A stretch of 64,000 nt of DNA from NCBI GenBank assembly GCA_020847045.1, contig JADLCT010000006.1, positions 1 to 64,000 of the forward strand. The letters are read 5' to 3'. The notes beneath the pieces are model-generated. The model saw nothing but the letters and a program-made list of their open reading frames with translations, searched no databases and had not been told where the DNA came from. The position numbers and the translations under genes were made by a program. Below, piece after piece: positions 1-11,423 of the stretch. This DNA comes from Bryobacterales bacterium (GTDB taxonomy: Bacteria > Acidobacteriota > Terriglobia > Bryobacterales > Bryobacteraceae). The number at the start of each line of letters is the position of its first letter. Position 1 is the first letter of the stretch.

Positions 1-2708
1 CCGCAGCATCCGGCATCGGGGTCGGCCACAGTGGCGCCGGGTATGCGCGCGAGCAATGCTTTCGCGGGCGCAAGCAGTCCCATGGATTTCTGATGGCAGT
101 GGCCGTGCAACAGAATCTCGCGCGGCCCTTCGCGAAGCGCCAGCGGAACGCCCGAGACCAGGCGCCGCTCCAGGAACTCCTCCCACAGCACGGCGCGGCC
201 CGCCATCACGCGCGCGCGGCGTTGCTCCTCGCCCCGAAGCAGCGCGGGCGCATCTTCTTTGATGGCCGAAAGGCAACTGGGCTCGCAAAACACCAGCGGC
301 GGACCCTCATCGCCAAACCGCACGGCATTGGCCGCGGCCAGTGCACGCGCCTCGCGCAGCATTCCCTGCGAGATGAGTGGCCGCCCGCAGCAGACATTGT
401 TCGCATCGCCCACGGAGCAGCCAGAAGCACGCAGCACACGCGCGGCCGCCAGGCCGGTGTCCGGATGATAGTAGTTCGTGAACGTGTCCACGAACAGCAG
501 CGCGCTGGCATGCGCATCGCCCCGCCATTGCCGCCGGAAGGTCCGCCGCGCCAGGCGAGGCAGAGGACGCCTTCTGTCGATGCCGGCCAGCCATTCCAGC
601 GCGCGCCGCGACAGCGGATTTCCCTGCGCAAAGTTGGCGAGCGCCGGAAACACGCTTCCCCATCGTGCGAACGCATGCACGTTGCCCAGCAGACGCGACC
701 GCAGCGGCAAGCCGTGTCGCTCATGATACCCGGCCAGAAACTCGCTCTTAAAGGAGGCCACGTCCACGCCCACGGGGCATTCGCTTCTGCACGCACGGCA
801 CTCCAGGCACAGCGACAAAGCCGACTGCACCGCGGCATCGTCCAGCGCCGTACCCTCCAGCGATCCATTCAAGGCCAGCCGCAGCGCATTTGCGCGGCCC
901 CGCGTGGTGTGTTGCTCCTCCCGCGTCACCATGTAGGAAGGACACATGACGCCGTCGCGTTTCTTGCGGCAAACGCCTACTCCGCTGCACATCTCCACCG
1001 CGCCGCCAAATCCGCCGTGAGCGGACCAGTCGAAGTACGTGGCCGGGTTGGGCGTGCGGTACCCCGCACCGAAACGCAGGTTGGCCGTGAGTCCGGGCGG
1101 ATCGACAATCTTGCCCGGATTCAGGATGCCCTGCGGATCGAAGGTCCGCTTGATCGTCCGGAAAGCCTCATACAGCACCGGCCCGAACATGCGCTCCAGA
1201 AACGGGCTGCGCACGTAGCCGTCGCCGTGCTCGCCGGAAAGCGCCCCGCCGAATTCGAGCACAAGGTTGGCCACCTGACCGGCGATGGAGGCGAACATGC
1301 GCACGCCCTCTTCGGTTTTCAGATTCACCACCGGACGCACATGCAGGCAGCCCACGCTGGCGTGCGCATAAATGCCGGCGGTCGTGCCGTGACTCGCGAG
1401 GATGCCCTGGAAACGGTGGATGTACTCGCGCAGACGCTCCGGCGCGACGGCCGTGTCCTCGACAAAACTCACCGATTTCGCATCCTCCTTCATGGCCATG
1501 GAGAGTCCCAGGGCGGCCTCCCGCAGGCTCCAGATGCGCGCCTGGTCGGGCAGCGCCAGCGCATGGTGGCAGCGCACGCGCAAGCCGCGCCCGGCCAGGT
1601 CCGCTTCCAGCGCCCTCATGCGCGGCGGCAAGGCTTCGGCGGTATCGTCATAAAATTCGACGCACAGCAGCGAGGTGCGCTCACCTTCCATGAAGGACCG
1701 GCGCAGCTTGTCCAGCGCCGGATTCTCGCGCGTGTGGCGCAGGATGAACTCATCCATCACCTCGACGGCCGAAGGACGATGCGCCAGCACAGCGGGCGTG
1801 GCCCCAAGCGCGTCGAGCAGAGTCTCAAACTCGATCGCCACCACGGCCTTGTGCCGGGGCAGCGGCACAAGCCTTATCTTGGCCTCCAACACAACGCCGA
1901 GCGTGCCCTCCGAGCCCACCATCATGCGGACCATGTTGCGCACCTGCCCGTCATCGGTGAAACCGTCGAGATTGTAGCCGCCGACGCGGCGCAGCACCTT
2001 CGGATAGCGCCGCTCCACCTCCTCGCGCAGCTCGGCGCCCAGCCGGCCCACGGCGCGGTGCGCGCGCGCATCAAGCGACTCGCCTTGCGCACGCGCCTCC
2101 CATTCCCCCGGCGTGAGCGGCCCGAAGTGAACCAGGGAGCCGTCGCTCAACACCACCTTCTGTTCGAGCACGTGGTCCACGGTCTTGCCGTAGAGCACCG
2201 ACCGCGCTCCGGAGGAGTTGTTCGCCATCATGCCGCCGAGCGTGGCGCGGCTGGCCGTTGTGATGTCGGGCGCAAAGCGCAGCGCATGCGGCTGGAGCTG
2301 CGCATTCAGCTCATCCAGCACGATGCCCGGTTCCACACGCGCCCAGCGTTCGCCGGCGTTTACCTCGAGCAGCCGGTTGCAGTACTTCGACTGATCGGCG
2401 ATGAGGCCCTCGCCAATCGCCTGTCCGGCCTGCGAAGTGCCGCCGCCGCGCATCGTGAGCGGACACACGTGGCGCGCGCAGATGGCCACCACGCGAGCCA
2501 GCTCCTCGCGCGTCCGCGGAATCACGACACCCAGTGGCTTCTGCTGGTAAACGCTGGCGTCGGTGGCGTAGAGCGACTGCGACAAGGCGTCGAAACGGAC
2601 CTCGCCCGTGATGGACGCGGATAGTTCCCGGCGCAGCGCCTCACGGTCCACGCGCCCGGCATCGGCGTGCGGTACGGGCGTTCCCGATGGAAGCGGCACG
2701 AGGCTCAT
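1..2708 (-). CDS. FAD-linked oxidase / Fe-S oxidoreductase fusion (YdiJ/GlcD-type 2-hydroxyacid dehydrogenase), C-terminus cut by window edge
   Basis: This leftward gene has no stop before the left edge, so about 902 codons are visible and the C-terminal end is missing. It starts at ATG 2708, inside an ATGA overlap with the upstream aminotransferase stop. The N-terminal half reads as a PCMH-type FAD-binding domain, with the glycine-rich loop TMRGGGTSQAGQ near residue 90. Near 965-992 lies CSGVGVCR and near 776-812 CLECRACRSECP, the two halves of a bacterial ferredoxin-type Fe-S module. Two CCG cysteine motifs follow: NNVCCGRP near 385-400 and AGCCG at the very edge. This order matches the roughly 1000-residue YdiJ family, which oxidises D-lactate or related D-2-hydroxyacids and passes electrons through Fe-S centres. 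The exact substrate cannot be read from the sequence; glycolate is also possible. Confidence 0.9.
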   Translation of the reverse strand, partial: MSLVPLPSGTPVPHADAGRVDREALRRELSASITGEVRFDALSQSLYATDASVYQQKPLGVVIPRTREELARVVAICARHVCPLTMRGGGTSQAGQAIGEGLIADQSKYCNRLLEVNAGERWARVEPGIVLDELNAQLQPHALRFAPDITTASRATLGGMMANNSSGARSVLYGKTVDHVLEQKVVLSDGSLVHFGPLTPGEWEARAQGESLDARAHRAVGRLGAELREEVERRYPKVLRRVGGYNLDGFTDDGQVRNMVRMMVGSEGTLGVVLEAKIRLVPLPRHKAVVAIEFETLLDALGATPAVLAHRPSAVEVMDEFILRHTRENPALDKLRRSFMEGERTSLLCVEFYDDTAEALPPRMRALEADLAGRGLRVRCHHALALPDQARIWSLREAALGLSMAMKEDAKSVSFVEDTAVAPERLREYIHRFQGILASHGTTAGIYAHASVGCLHVRPVVNLKTEEGVRMFASIAGQVANLVLEFGGALSGEHGDGYVRSPFLERMFGPVLYEAFRTIKRTFDPQGILNPGKIVDPPGLTANLRFGAGYRTPNPATYFDWSAHGGFGGAVEMCSGVGVCRKKRDGVMCPSYMVTREEQHTTRGRANALRLALNGSLEGTALDDAAVQSALSLCLECRACRSECPVGVDVASFKSEFLAGYHERHGLPLRSRLLGNVHAFARWGSVFPALANFAQGNPLSRRALEWLAGIDRRRPLPRLARRTFRRQWRGDAHASALLFVDTFTNYYHPDTGLAAARVLRASGCSVGDANNVCCGRPLISQGMLREARALAAANAVRFGDEGPPLVFCEPSCLSAIKEDAPALLRGEEQRRARVMAGRAVLWEEFLERRLVSGVPLALREGPREILLHGHCHQKSMGLLAPAKALLARIPGATVADPDAGCC

Positions 2709-3910
2709 TCGGCGGCGATCGCCTCCAACCCGGCGCGCAACCGCGCCAGTCCTTCGCTCAGCGCTTCGCCCCCGGCGGCGAACGACACGCGCAATGTGCC
2801 CTCGCCGCACGCCCCGTAGGCCGCGCCATGAATCACCACCACGCCATGCTCCTCGAGCAGCCTCCGGCGCACCTCGTCCGACGTGCAGCCGGAGGGAGCA
2901 AGGCTGGCCATCACGAAGAAGCCTCCTTCGGGTGGCAGTGGATGGCAGGCGCTCATTCCAGCGAGCCGCTCCAGCACCAGCGCGCGGCGCGCGTCATAGT
3001 CGCGCCGCATCGCCTCGACGGCATCCTGTGCTCCTCGCAGAGCCTCGGTGGCCGCATCCTGAACGAACGTGGCCGGACCACGGCTGGACTGTTGCAGCAC
3101 GAGCAACATGGCGCTGGCCACCTCCGGGGGCGCGGCGCAATAGCCCACGCGCCAGCCGGTCATGGAGTAAGCCTTCGACAGTGCGTTGATCAGAATGGTG
3201 CGCGGGCGAAGCTCCGGCGCGGCGGCCACCGGCGAAAGATGGCGCGCGCCGCCATACGTGAACGCCTCGTAGATCTCATCGCTCAACAGCCAGAGGTTCC
3301 GCTCCATCACCACGCGCGCGATGGCCCGCAGCTCGCCCTCGCCGAACACCGTCCCGGTGGGATTCCACGGCGTATTCAACAGCAGCGCGCGCGTTCGCGC
3401 CGTAATCTGCCCGGCCACCGCTTCGGCATGCAACTCAAATCGCAGCCCGCGCAGCGGGCATGGCACGCGCACGGGCACGCCGCCGGCCAGCCGTATGGGC
3501 GAGGCGTAGGCGTCGTAGATTGGATCCGGCAGCAGCACTTCGCCGCCGGGGTCCAGCACGGCCATCAGCGCGGCGTAAATGCCGAAGGTGGCGCCGCTGG
3601 TGGCGAGAATTTCCGTCGCCGGATCGTAGCGCAGGCGGTTGTCGCGCTCCAATTTCAAAGCAACCGCTTCGCGGTACGCCAGCTCGCCGCGATTGTCCGG
3701 ATACCCTGTGCGCCCGTCGCGAAGAGAACGCGCAGCCGCCTCGACGATGTGAGCCGGGGTGGGCAGGTCGGGTTCGCCGCGCATCAGCGAAACCGTGCGA
3801 ACGCCACGGGCCTGCGCGGCGCGAACCTCGGCAAGCACACGGTTCACCGCCGTGGGACGGAGATCCCGCACGCGGCTGGCCAGGGGCGGACTCACTGTTT
3901 CAATGGCCAA
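2705..3910 (-). CDS. PLP-dependent aminotransferase, class I/II fold
   Basis: The product is 401 residues, the usual size for fold-type I aspartate-aminotransferase relatives. Visible motifs are LNTPWNPTGTVFGE (substrate and cofactor pocket), LSDEIYEAF with the Asp that contacts the pyridine nitrogen, and ALSKAYSMTGWRVGY, where the Lys forms the Schiff base with PLP. It starts 19 bases inside the end of the upstream aldolase-like gene and its TGA overlaps the ATG of the downstream oxidase. The three leftward genes therefore form one translationally coupled operon. It probably transaminates an amino acid or 2-oxoacid made by the aldolase-like partner; the specific substrate is not evident. Confidence 0.92.
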   Translation of the reverse strand: MAIETVSPPLASRVRDLRPTAVNRVLAEVRAAQARGVRTVSLMRGEPDLPTPAHIVEAAARSLRDGRTGYPDNRGELAYREAVALKLERDNRLRYDPATEILATSGATFGIYAALMAVLDPGGEVLLPDPIYDAYASPIRLAGGVPVRVPCPLRGLRFELHAEAVAGQITARTRALLLNTPWNPTGTVFGEGELRAIARVVMERNLWLLSDEIYEAFTYGGARHLSPVAAAPELRPRTILINALSKAYSMTGWRVGYCAAPPEVASAMLLVLQQSSRGPATFVQDAATEALRGAQDAVEAMRRDYDARRALVLERLAGMSACHPLPPEGGFFVMASLAPSGCTSDEVRRRLLEEHGVVVIHGAAYGACGEGTLRVSFAAGGEALSEGLARLRAGLEAIAAE

Positions 3911-4959
3911 ATCTCTTCTACGATATCGCCGTAGCAGACATGAATGCGCGAGTGGAGATTCACCGTGGGGTCGATGTGCGGCGGCAGCAGCTCGACCTTT
4001 CCGCCAAGCCGCGGCGGCGATCCTTCCTCAGACAGCAGGAAGCCGAACTCATCGCCCGCGAACTGAAACCGCACGCCGGGAAGGCCATACGGTTCAGGCG
4101 GAAATGGCCGGTCCGTCGAAAGCGCCTTGAACCCGGCGTCAACCGTGGCGCGGCCGTCATGGTTGGCGCTGATCACCGTGGCCAGCACGCGCAGCGCGGG
4201 CTCGAAAGAAACGCCGATGCGTGAGTAGGCGAGATCGTGGAAGATGTAGGAGCCGGCTTGCAGCTCGGTCAATTCCGGAACCTCCGTGTCGATCTCCCAT
4301 GTGCCCGTGCTCGCGCCCGATACAATCTCCACGGGCAGGCCATCGGCGCGCATGGCTTGCACGGTCTCCATAGCCGGACGCAAGGCGTTCAGCGAATGGA
4401 TCCTGCGCGCCTCGGGATCTTCCATATGAGACCCGCTCACCGAATAGGCCTGAACGCCGCGCAGCCGCAGGTTGGGGGCGGCGGCGATGGCGCGCGCCAG
4501 CGCAAGGGCCGGTTCGCCGCAGGCGATGCCCGTGCGGTGGTCGCCCACATCGAGATCCACCAGCAGATCCAGCCGCGCGCCCAGCGTGACGGCGACGGCC
4601 TGCCACATCGAAACCTGAACCGGATGGTCGGCGACAGCCATCACGCCGTGCTCCTGCGACCAGGCGGCCACGCGCGCCATCTTCTCCGCGCTGGCCAGCG
4701 GCGACGTAAGCAGCACGCCCGGCAGCTTCGCGCCCACCATCCAGCTCATCTCGTCCACCGTGGCCACGCACACCCCGCAAGCGCCCACGGCCACCTGCAA
4801 CCGCGCCACCTCCACGCACTTGTGCGCCTTGGCGTGCGGACGCAGCCGCTTGCCCGAAGCCGCGGCGTGCTGCTGCATACGCTCCAGGTTCCGTTCGAAC
4901 ATCTCCGCGTCGAGAACGAGCGCGGGCGTGGGGAGATCCTGCTTGCGAAGTGCCGGCAT
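3892..4959 (-). CDS. D-threonine aldolase / DSD1-family PLP enzyme (alanine-racemase-like N-terminal domain)
   Basis: A 355-residue fold-type III PLP enzyme. The start LPTPALVLDA and RPHAKAHK (the first Lys is the expected Schiff-base residue) mark the alanine-racemase-like barrel. The C-terminal PPHIDPTVNLH carries a His-x-Asp pair of the kind that holds the divalent metal in D-threonine aldolase; DSD1 D-serine dehydratases usually have His-x-Cys there. Activity on a D-3-hydroxy-amino acid giving glycine plus an aldehyde is therefore the best guess. The same family includes D-3-hydroxyaspartate aldolase. It is first in a leftward operon with an aminotransferase and a 2-hydroxyacid oxidase, and its start lies only 32 bases from the divergent SDR start. 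Confidence 0.87.
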   Translation of the reverse strand: MPALRKQDLPTPALVLDAEMFERNLERMQQHAAASGKRLRPHAKAHKCVEVARLQVAVGACGVCVATVDEMSWMVGAKLPGVLLTSPLASAEKMARVAAWSQEHGVMAVADHPVQVSMWQAVAVTLGARLDLLVDLDVGDHRTGIACGEPALALARAIAAAPNLRLRGVQAYSVSGSHMEDPEARRIHSLNALRPAMETVQAMRADGLPVEIVSGASTGTWEIDTEVPELTELQAGSYIFHDLAYSRIGVSFEPALRVLATVISANHDGRATVDAGFKALSTDRPFPPEPYGLPGVRFQFAGDEFGFLLSEEGSPPRLGGKVELLPPHIDPTVNLHSRIHVCYGDIVEEIWPLKQ

Positions 4960-4991
4960 GCCTGGGAAAGCGGCCAGTATACCCTAATGGA

Positions 4992-5798
4992 ATGCCAACC
5001 ACGCATGACAGTCTACTGGGAAAGAACGTGCTTGTGACGGGCGCGTCAACCGGAATCGGCCGGGCCACGGCCGTGCGCTTCGCTACCGAAGGCGCCAACG
5101 TCGCCATCAACTATTCGCGCAAAACCGCGGAGGCCGAAGAGACCGCCCGCCAGTGCGCCGCGGCGCGCACGCGGGGCGGGAAGGAGATCATCGTCAAAGG
5201 TGACGTCTCCGATGAGGCGCAGGTGAAGGCCGTGTTCGCCGAAACCCTGGCGCAGTTCGGCGGGCTCGACGTGCTGATCAACAACGCGGGCATTCAGATG
5301 GAGAGCCCCAGCGACGAGGTGGACATGGCCGCCTTCGACCGCGTTCTGGGCGTGAACATGCGCGGGGCGTTCTTATGCGCCCGGGAAGCCTTGCGCCATT
5401 TCGTGGCCTCGCGGAAGCCGGGAGTGATTCTGAACAATTCGAGCGTGCACGAGATCATTCCCAAGCCCGGCTACGTGTCCTATTCCATGAGCAAGGGCGC
5501 AATGGAGAATATGACGCGCACGCTGGCGCTCGAATACGCCGGACGCGGCATTCGCGTGAACACCGTTGGCCCGGGCGCCATCGTGACTCCCATCAATGAT
5601 GCGTGGGTGCACGATCCCACGGCGCGCGCCAACGTGGAAAGCCACATTCCGATGGGCCGCGTGGGCCAGCCCCAGGAGATTGCCGCCGTGTTCGCCTTCC
5701 TCGCCTCCGACGAGGCCTCCTACATCACGGGCCAGACGCTGTACGCCTGCGGAGGCATGACGCTCTTCGCCGAGTTCCGGGAAAACTGGGCCTCCTGA
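4992..5798 (+). CDS. SDR-family oxidoreductase (glucose 1-dehydrogenase-like)
   Basis: A 268-residue classical short-chain dehydrogenase. It carries the cofactor motif TGASTGIG near residue 18, NNAG, the active-site serine region NNSSVHEI, and the catalytic YSMSK (Tyr-x3-Lys). The C-terminal GQTLYACGGMT resembles glucose 1-dehydrogenases and 3-oxoacyl-ACP reductases. The ATG at 4992 was preferred to an upstream GTG at 4950 because it leaves the usual short N-terminus before the first beta strand and does not overlap the divergent gene. It is a single gene, converging on the GH88 hydrolase with a 4-base gap. NAD(P)-dependent alcohol or sugar oxidation is expected; the substrate is unknown. Confidence 0.9.
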   Translation: MPTTHDSLLGKNVLVTGASTGIGRATAVRFATEGANVAINYSRKTAEAEETARQCAAARTRGGKEIIVKGDVSDEAQVKAVFAETLAQFGGLDVLINNAGIQMESPSDEVDMAAFDRVLGVNMRGAFLCAREALRHFVASRKPGVILNNSSVHEIIPKPGYVSYSMSKGAMENMTRTLALEYAGRGIRVNTVGPGAIVTPINDAWVHDPTARANVESHIPMGRVGQPQEIAAVFAFLASDEASYITGQTLYACGGMTLFAEFRENWAS

Positions 5799-5802
5799 GC
5801 CG

Positions 5803-6948
5803 CTACGGACGCGCCTGCTGATTCGCGCTTCGCAAGGCGTGCTCGAGAGCTTCGATAAAGAAGTACTCTCCCCACATCACGCTTTCGTCCACGCCCAGAA
5901 CCTTGTGAATGTGGTAGACCCCGCCCTTCAGCACGCCCTCCCAGTCCGGATCGTTCTGCGCCGTGTACTGCTCGCACAACGTGCGCAGGATGCGCAGCGC
6001 CGTGGACCAGTAGAAATGGCCCTTCACAGGGTCCGACAGCAGCCGGGACAGGCGCAGCATACCCGCCGCGGCAATCGCGCCGGCCGAGCTGTCCACCTGT
6101 TTCCGCGAATCGGCGGGCGCATTGTAGTCCCACGGAGGAACGCCGTTCGGCTGCGTGTGAGTAATGTAGTAATCGCAGCAGGCCTCGGCCGTGCGCAGGA
6201 AGTGGGGATCGCGCGAATACTCGTACGCGGTGCCAAACCCATACAACGCCCACGTGAGGCCGCGCGACCAGCAGGAATCGCCCCGGAAGCCCTGATGAGT
6301 CGTCTGCCGCAGAAACTCTCCGGTGTCCAGATCGAACAGCCCTTCGTGCGCCGTGGAGCCATCCCCGCGCACCAGCGTGCGCTGCGTCGTCAGGCAGTGC
6401 CGGATGGCGACGTCGCGCAGGCGCCGGTCTCCGGTTTCGCGCGCGGCGTAGAAAATGATGCCCACGTTCATCATGATGTCGATGAACAGCGAATCGTCCG
6501 AAACGAAGCTGCGAAGATACTGCCCCTTCTCCTTGAACCGCATGGCCATCGTCTGGCCGGCCTGGATCAGCACGTCGTTCAACGCCTTGTCTCCGGTTTG
6601 CCGGTACCAGCGGTGATAGGTGCTCAGGAAGATGAAGCCGAGGTCGTGCACCTCGCGGTCAAACTTGCGCGGTTCCAAAGGACGCGAGTAGCGGATGGCC
6701 AGATCGGACCAGTAGCGCCCCTCGGCCGATTCCGGACCCTCATACTTCGAGAACAGCCACATCATGCCGGGGAAAAAGCCGTCGCACCAGTGTGTCCACT
6801 TGGGACCGTCGTGCCGCCATACGCCGTCCTTCGTGTACATCGGATAGAAGTCCGGATGCCGTTCCACAAGGCTCTGCACCTGCTTCTGGGCAAAATCCAT
6901 CGTGCGCTCAAACAAGGCGCGATCAGAGTCAAGTTCAAAGTGGATCAC
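5803..6948 (-). CDS. Glycoside hydrolase family 88 (unsaturated glucuronyl hydrolase-like)
   Basis: The product reads as an alpha6/alpha6-barrel hydrolase of family GH88. EVHDLGFIF contains one expected catalytic Asp and LFIDIMMNVGI the other. The family removes unsaturated uronic acid residues released by polysaccharide lyases. The open frame extends further upstream, but that extension lies inside the preceding gene and looks non-coding. GTG 6948 gives a normal 381-residue enzyme starting 19 bases after the previous stop. No signal peptide is seen, so it is probably cytoplasmic and acts on imported oligosaccharides. The gene upstream encodes a secreted protein of unknown role. Confidence 0.87.
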   Translation of the reverse strand: MIHFELDSDRALFERTMDFAQKQVQSLVERHPDFYPMYTKDGVWRHDGPKWTHWCDGFFPGMMWLFSKYEGPESAEGRYWSDLAIRYSRPLEPRKFDREVHDLGFIFLSTYHRWYRQTGDKALNDVLIQAGQTMAMRFKEKGQYLRSFVSDDSLFIDIMMNVGIIFYAARETGDRRLRDVAIRHCLTTQRTLVRGDGSTAHEGLFDLDTGEFLRQTTHQGFRGDSCWSRGLTWALYGFGTAYEYSRDPHFLRTAEACCDYYITHTQPNGVPPWDYNAPADSRKQVDSSAGAIAAAGMLRLSRLLSDPVKGHFYWSTALRILRTLCEQYTAQNDPDWEGVLKGGVYHIHKVLGVDESVMWGEYFFIEALEHALRSANQQARP

Positions 6949-6967
6949 AGATCTCAGGGTAGCGCAG

Positions 6968-8251
6968 TCATTTCCGCGAAGAGGAGGCGTCCGGGGACGG
7001 AATGACGGAAAGCACCAGCCGCAGGCCCTTGCGCAAAGCCGGACGGTTCCCGGTGATGGCGATGGTGTAGTGGCCGGGCAGCGGTTTGCGTTCCCCGGGC
7101 TCGAAATCAAGCACCATCTGGCGCGAGACGCCCACCTGCGCCGGCAGCACCTCGTCCAGCCGCACAGGCGTTTCGAAGGAACTGTTCCCCACCTCGATGC
7201 GCTCGAACATGATGGTGAAATAGGTGAGCGGCATGCGGGCCGGAAGCGTGCCGCTGCGCAGAATCCGCCCCAGCACCACGGCTCCCTTGGGCAGATAGAC
7301 GCGGCCCTTCATGCGCGCCGGACGCTCCAGAGCCAAACGGAGCGGGTCGCCGGTGATGGCCGGGTGCGTGACGGCCTCTTCCAGCCCCGCTTCCAACACC
7401 AACCCCGCCGGCAATTCCGTTGGGGGAAGCGCGGCCGTTGCCGCCGGCGGCGTCTGCTCCGGAGGTTCATCGAAAATCAACGACGATTCACCCGCGTACT
7501 GGCGGCAGTTGTGAAACCGTGTGCGGTTGAAGTTGGTGGAGCCGTCGCGGTCCGTGATGGCGAGCTCCGAGGAAACGGGCAGAAGGAAACCCTCCTCGCC
7601 AATGCGCAAGCGCTGGTAGGCGATGGAACCCGTGGTGGACTCGATGCCAAGTTCGGGCGGAATGACATCGGCCGTGTAGGAGAGCCGCACCATGTCGAGC
7701 GTCGCCGCGTCGATCACGATCTCGCCGTGATAGCCGACGATGGCCTGGTGCGCCGCGCCCGCTCCGCCATCCACGCGCAGCATGTAGCCGCTGAGAAATT
7801 GCGGCACGTCGAAGCGCCATGTGCGCACCGGCCGGCCGGCCTCCATGGTCTCACCGGCATCGTGAAATCGTGCCGTCGCGCCAAAATAGACGGCCCTCGC
7901 GTGCAGGGCGAAGCTGCCGGTGGCCGACGTGCCTCCCACCATGTCGCGCAGCTCCCGTTCGTCGAACTTTCGCGCGCCGGGCCATGAGTAGAGCTCCTTG
8001 CCGTCCACCAGCGCCACCTCTAAACGCAGCCGGTCCAATAGTTCGAACGCCCGTTTCGGATTGCGCCTCCGCGACCGCTCCACGCTCATCTGGCAGGTGT
8101 AGTTGGGCTGCCGCACAAGCAACTGCCGCATGTGCTGCTTCACGCGCGCCAGCAGCACCGTTTCCGCAGGCGGCGCCGGAGCGGATTCCTGGGCCGCGGC
8201 CGCGCAGAGGACGGCGGAAATACAGGCCCAGAATGCTACCATCCGGAACAT
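6968..8251 (-). CDS. Secreted protein of unknown function
   Basis: Starting at ATG 8251 the product is 427 residues and begins with a Sec signal peptide (MFRMVAFWACISAVLCAAAAQ); ATG 8242, three codons in, is an alternative. After the signal, a long beta-rich body follows with one tryptophan/tyrosine-rich segment (YSWPGARKFDERE) and a Pro-rich linker near residue 290. A C-terminal part looks like a small beta-barrel domain (KGRVYLPKGAVVLGRI). I do not recognise a named family; similar proteins are usually annotated hypothetical in acidobacteria. Its start codon overlaps that of the divergent CDGSH gene. It sits upstream of the GH88 gene on the same strand with a 19-base gap, so the two are probably cotranscribed. 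Confidence 0.75.
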   Translation of the reverse strand: MFRMVAFWACISAVLCAAAAQESAPAPPAETVLLARVKQHMRQLLVRQPNYTCQMSVERSRRRNPKRAFELLDRLRLEVALVDGKELYSWPGARKFDERELRDMVGGTSATGSFALHARAVYFGATARFHDAGETMEAGRPVRTWRFDVPQFLSGYMLRVDGGAGAAHQAIVGYHGEIVIDAATLDMVRLSYTADVIPPELGIESTTGSIAYQRLRIGEEGFLLPVSSELAITDRDGSTNFNRTRFHNCRQYAGESSLIFDEPPEQTPPAATAALPPTELPAGLVLEAGLEEAVTHPAITGDPLRLALERPARMKGRVYLPKGAVVLGRILRSGTLPARMPLTYFTIMFERIEVGNSSFETPVRLDEVLPAQVGVSRQMVLDFEPGERKPLPGHYTIAITGNRPALRKGLRLVLSVIPSPDASSSRK

Positions 8252-8483
8252 GGCTTCTACCAAGATAACGGTGAATGAGAATGGCTCGCTCCGCGTTGAG
8301 GGCGACTTCACCCTCGTTGATGCGCAAGGCCGCGAATTCGGCCTGGGAGGCAGGACCGTGGTCAGCTTGTGCCGCTGCGGATTTTCCGGCAACAAGCCTT
8401 TCTGCGATGGTTCGCACGCCCGCAATGGTTTCTCCAGCGTGTGCGAGGCGCGCGACCTGCCGCCTCCGAAACCAAGGGCTTAG
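8250..8483 (+). CDS. CDGSH-type iron-sulfur domain protein
   Basis: A 77-residue protein containing CRCGFSGNKPFCDGSH, the full signature of CDGSH proteins, whose three Cys and one His hold a [2Fe-2S] cluster. Little else is present besides an N-terminal beta strand region. Bacterial single-CDGSH proteins are thought to act in redox or Fe-S transfer. The open frame extends upstream, but that part is antisense to the secreted protein; ATG 8250 gives the normal family length. This ATG overlaps the ATG of the divergent gene in the palindrome CATG at 8249-8252, leaving no intergenic space for a conventional promoter. Confidence 0.9.
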   Translation: MASTKITVNENGSLRVEGDFTLVDAQGREFGLGGRTVVSLCRCGFSGNKPFCDGSHARNGFSSVCEARDLPPPKPRA

Positions 8484-9294
8484 CCCGGCTTTCCGTTCTG
8501 CGGGACGCGGACTTGCCCACGGGGCTTATGCGCCCGCCGCTTTGCGCCTCGATTGACCCGCGCGTCCCATGAATCGGACGGCGGCGTCCAGCGAATCCTG
8601 ATAGAAAGCATCCAGCCGGGCGCCGGTTTCGGCCAATGCCGCGATCTGCCGTTCCAGCCGCAGCCGCGCCGCGCCGTGCGGCGGCACGCGCCACGTCTTG
8701 CTGCCGCTTTTGACATGGTTCCGCACCGTGCGGCTCACCATGCGCTCCACCATCTTTTGCGCATCGGCCAGCGGGATGCCCGCCTGGCGCAGCGAACCGG
8801 TGGCCGCCTCCAACAGAGGCAGCAAAATGAGGCTCGTCAGGTCCGACGCCGTCGTAAACAGGGGAAGCCCTTGCAGACAAATGTCCAGAACCCGGCCGCG
8901 CGTGGCGGTCAGCACGGAGCGCGACCGTTGCACTGCGTGCGGATGACCCTCCACCAGGAACACCGGCCTGTCGAACAGTTCCAACGGCGTAATGGAAGCC
9001 GTCTGCGCGCCACGCCGCGCAAGCGGCTCCAGGTCGCGGCTGTCCAACGCCCCCGAGCACAACGCCACGTCGCGGCCACGCCAGTCCGGCACGGCATCCA
9101 CCATGTCCCGAACCAGCTTGGGAATATATCGTTCGGGCGCCGAGAGCAGGAACAGGCTCGATGACGGCATCTCTTCGATCGAACGCACCGCCGTGCCGCC
9201 CTTCATGGCGTTCACCGCGCGGCTGGCCTCGCGAAAAGTCGGCGCTTTGACGGGGCCTATCAATTTGACGATTCCCGGATACCGGGAAACCGGG

Positions 9295-11328
<2,034 letters not shown>

Positions 11329-11423
11329 CTCTCCAGTGTACGGGGCGCGGCGCGGCAAATCCGGGCAAAACGCGTTGCAGCCTTCCGGCCGCGGTGATAG
11401 CCTCTGGGCCGGGAGGATTCTTC

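Noticed and set aside
93..2624. 843-residue rightward open frame
   Set aside because: It is antisense to the FAD/Fe-S oxidase, whose leftward translation shows all expected motifs; the rightward protein is Arg/His-rich without recognisable domains, as high-GC shadows often are.
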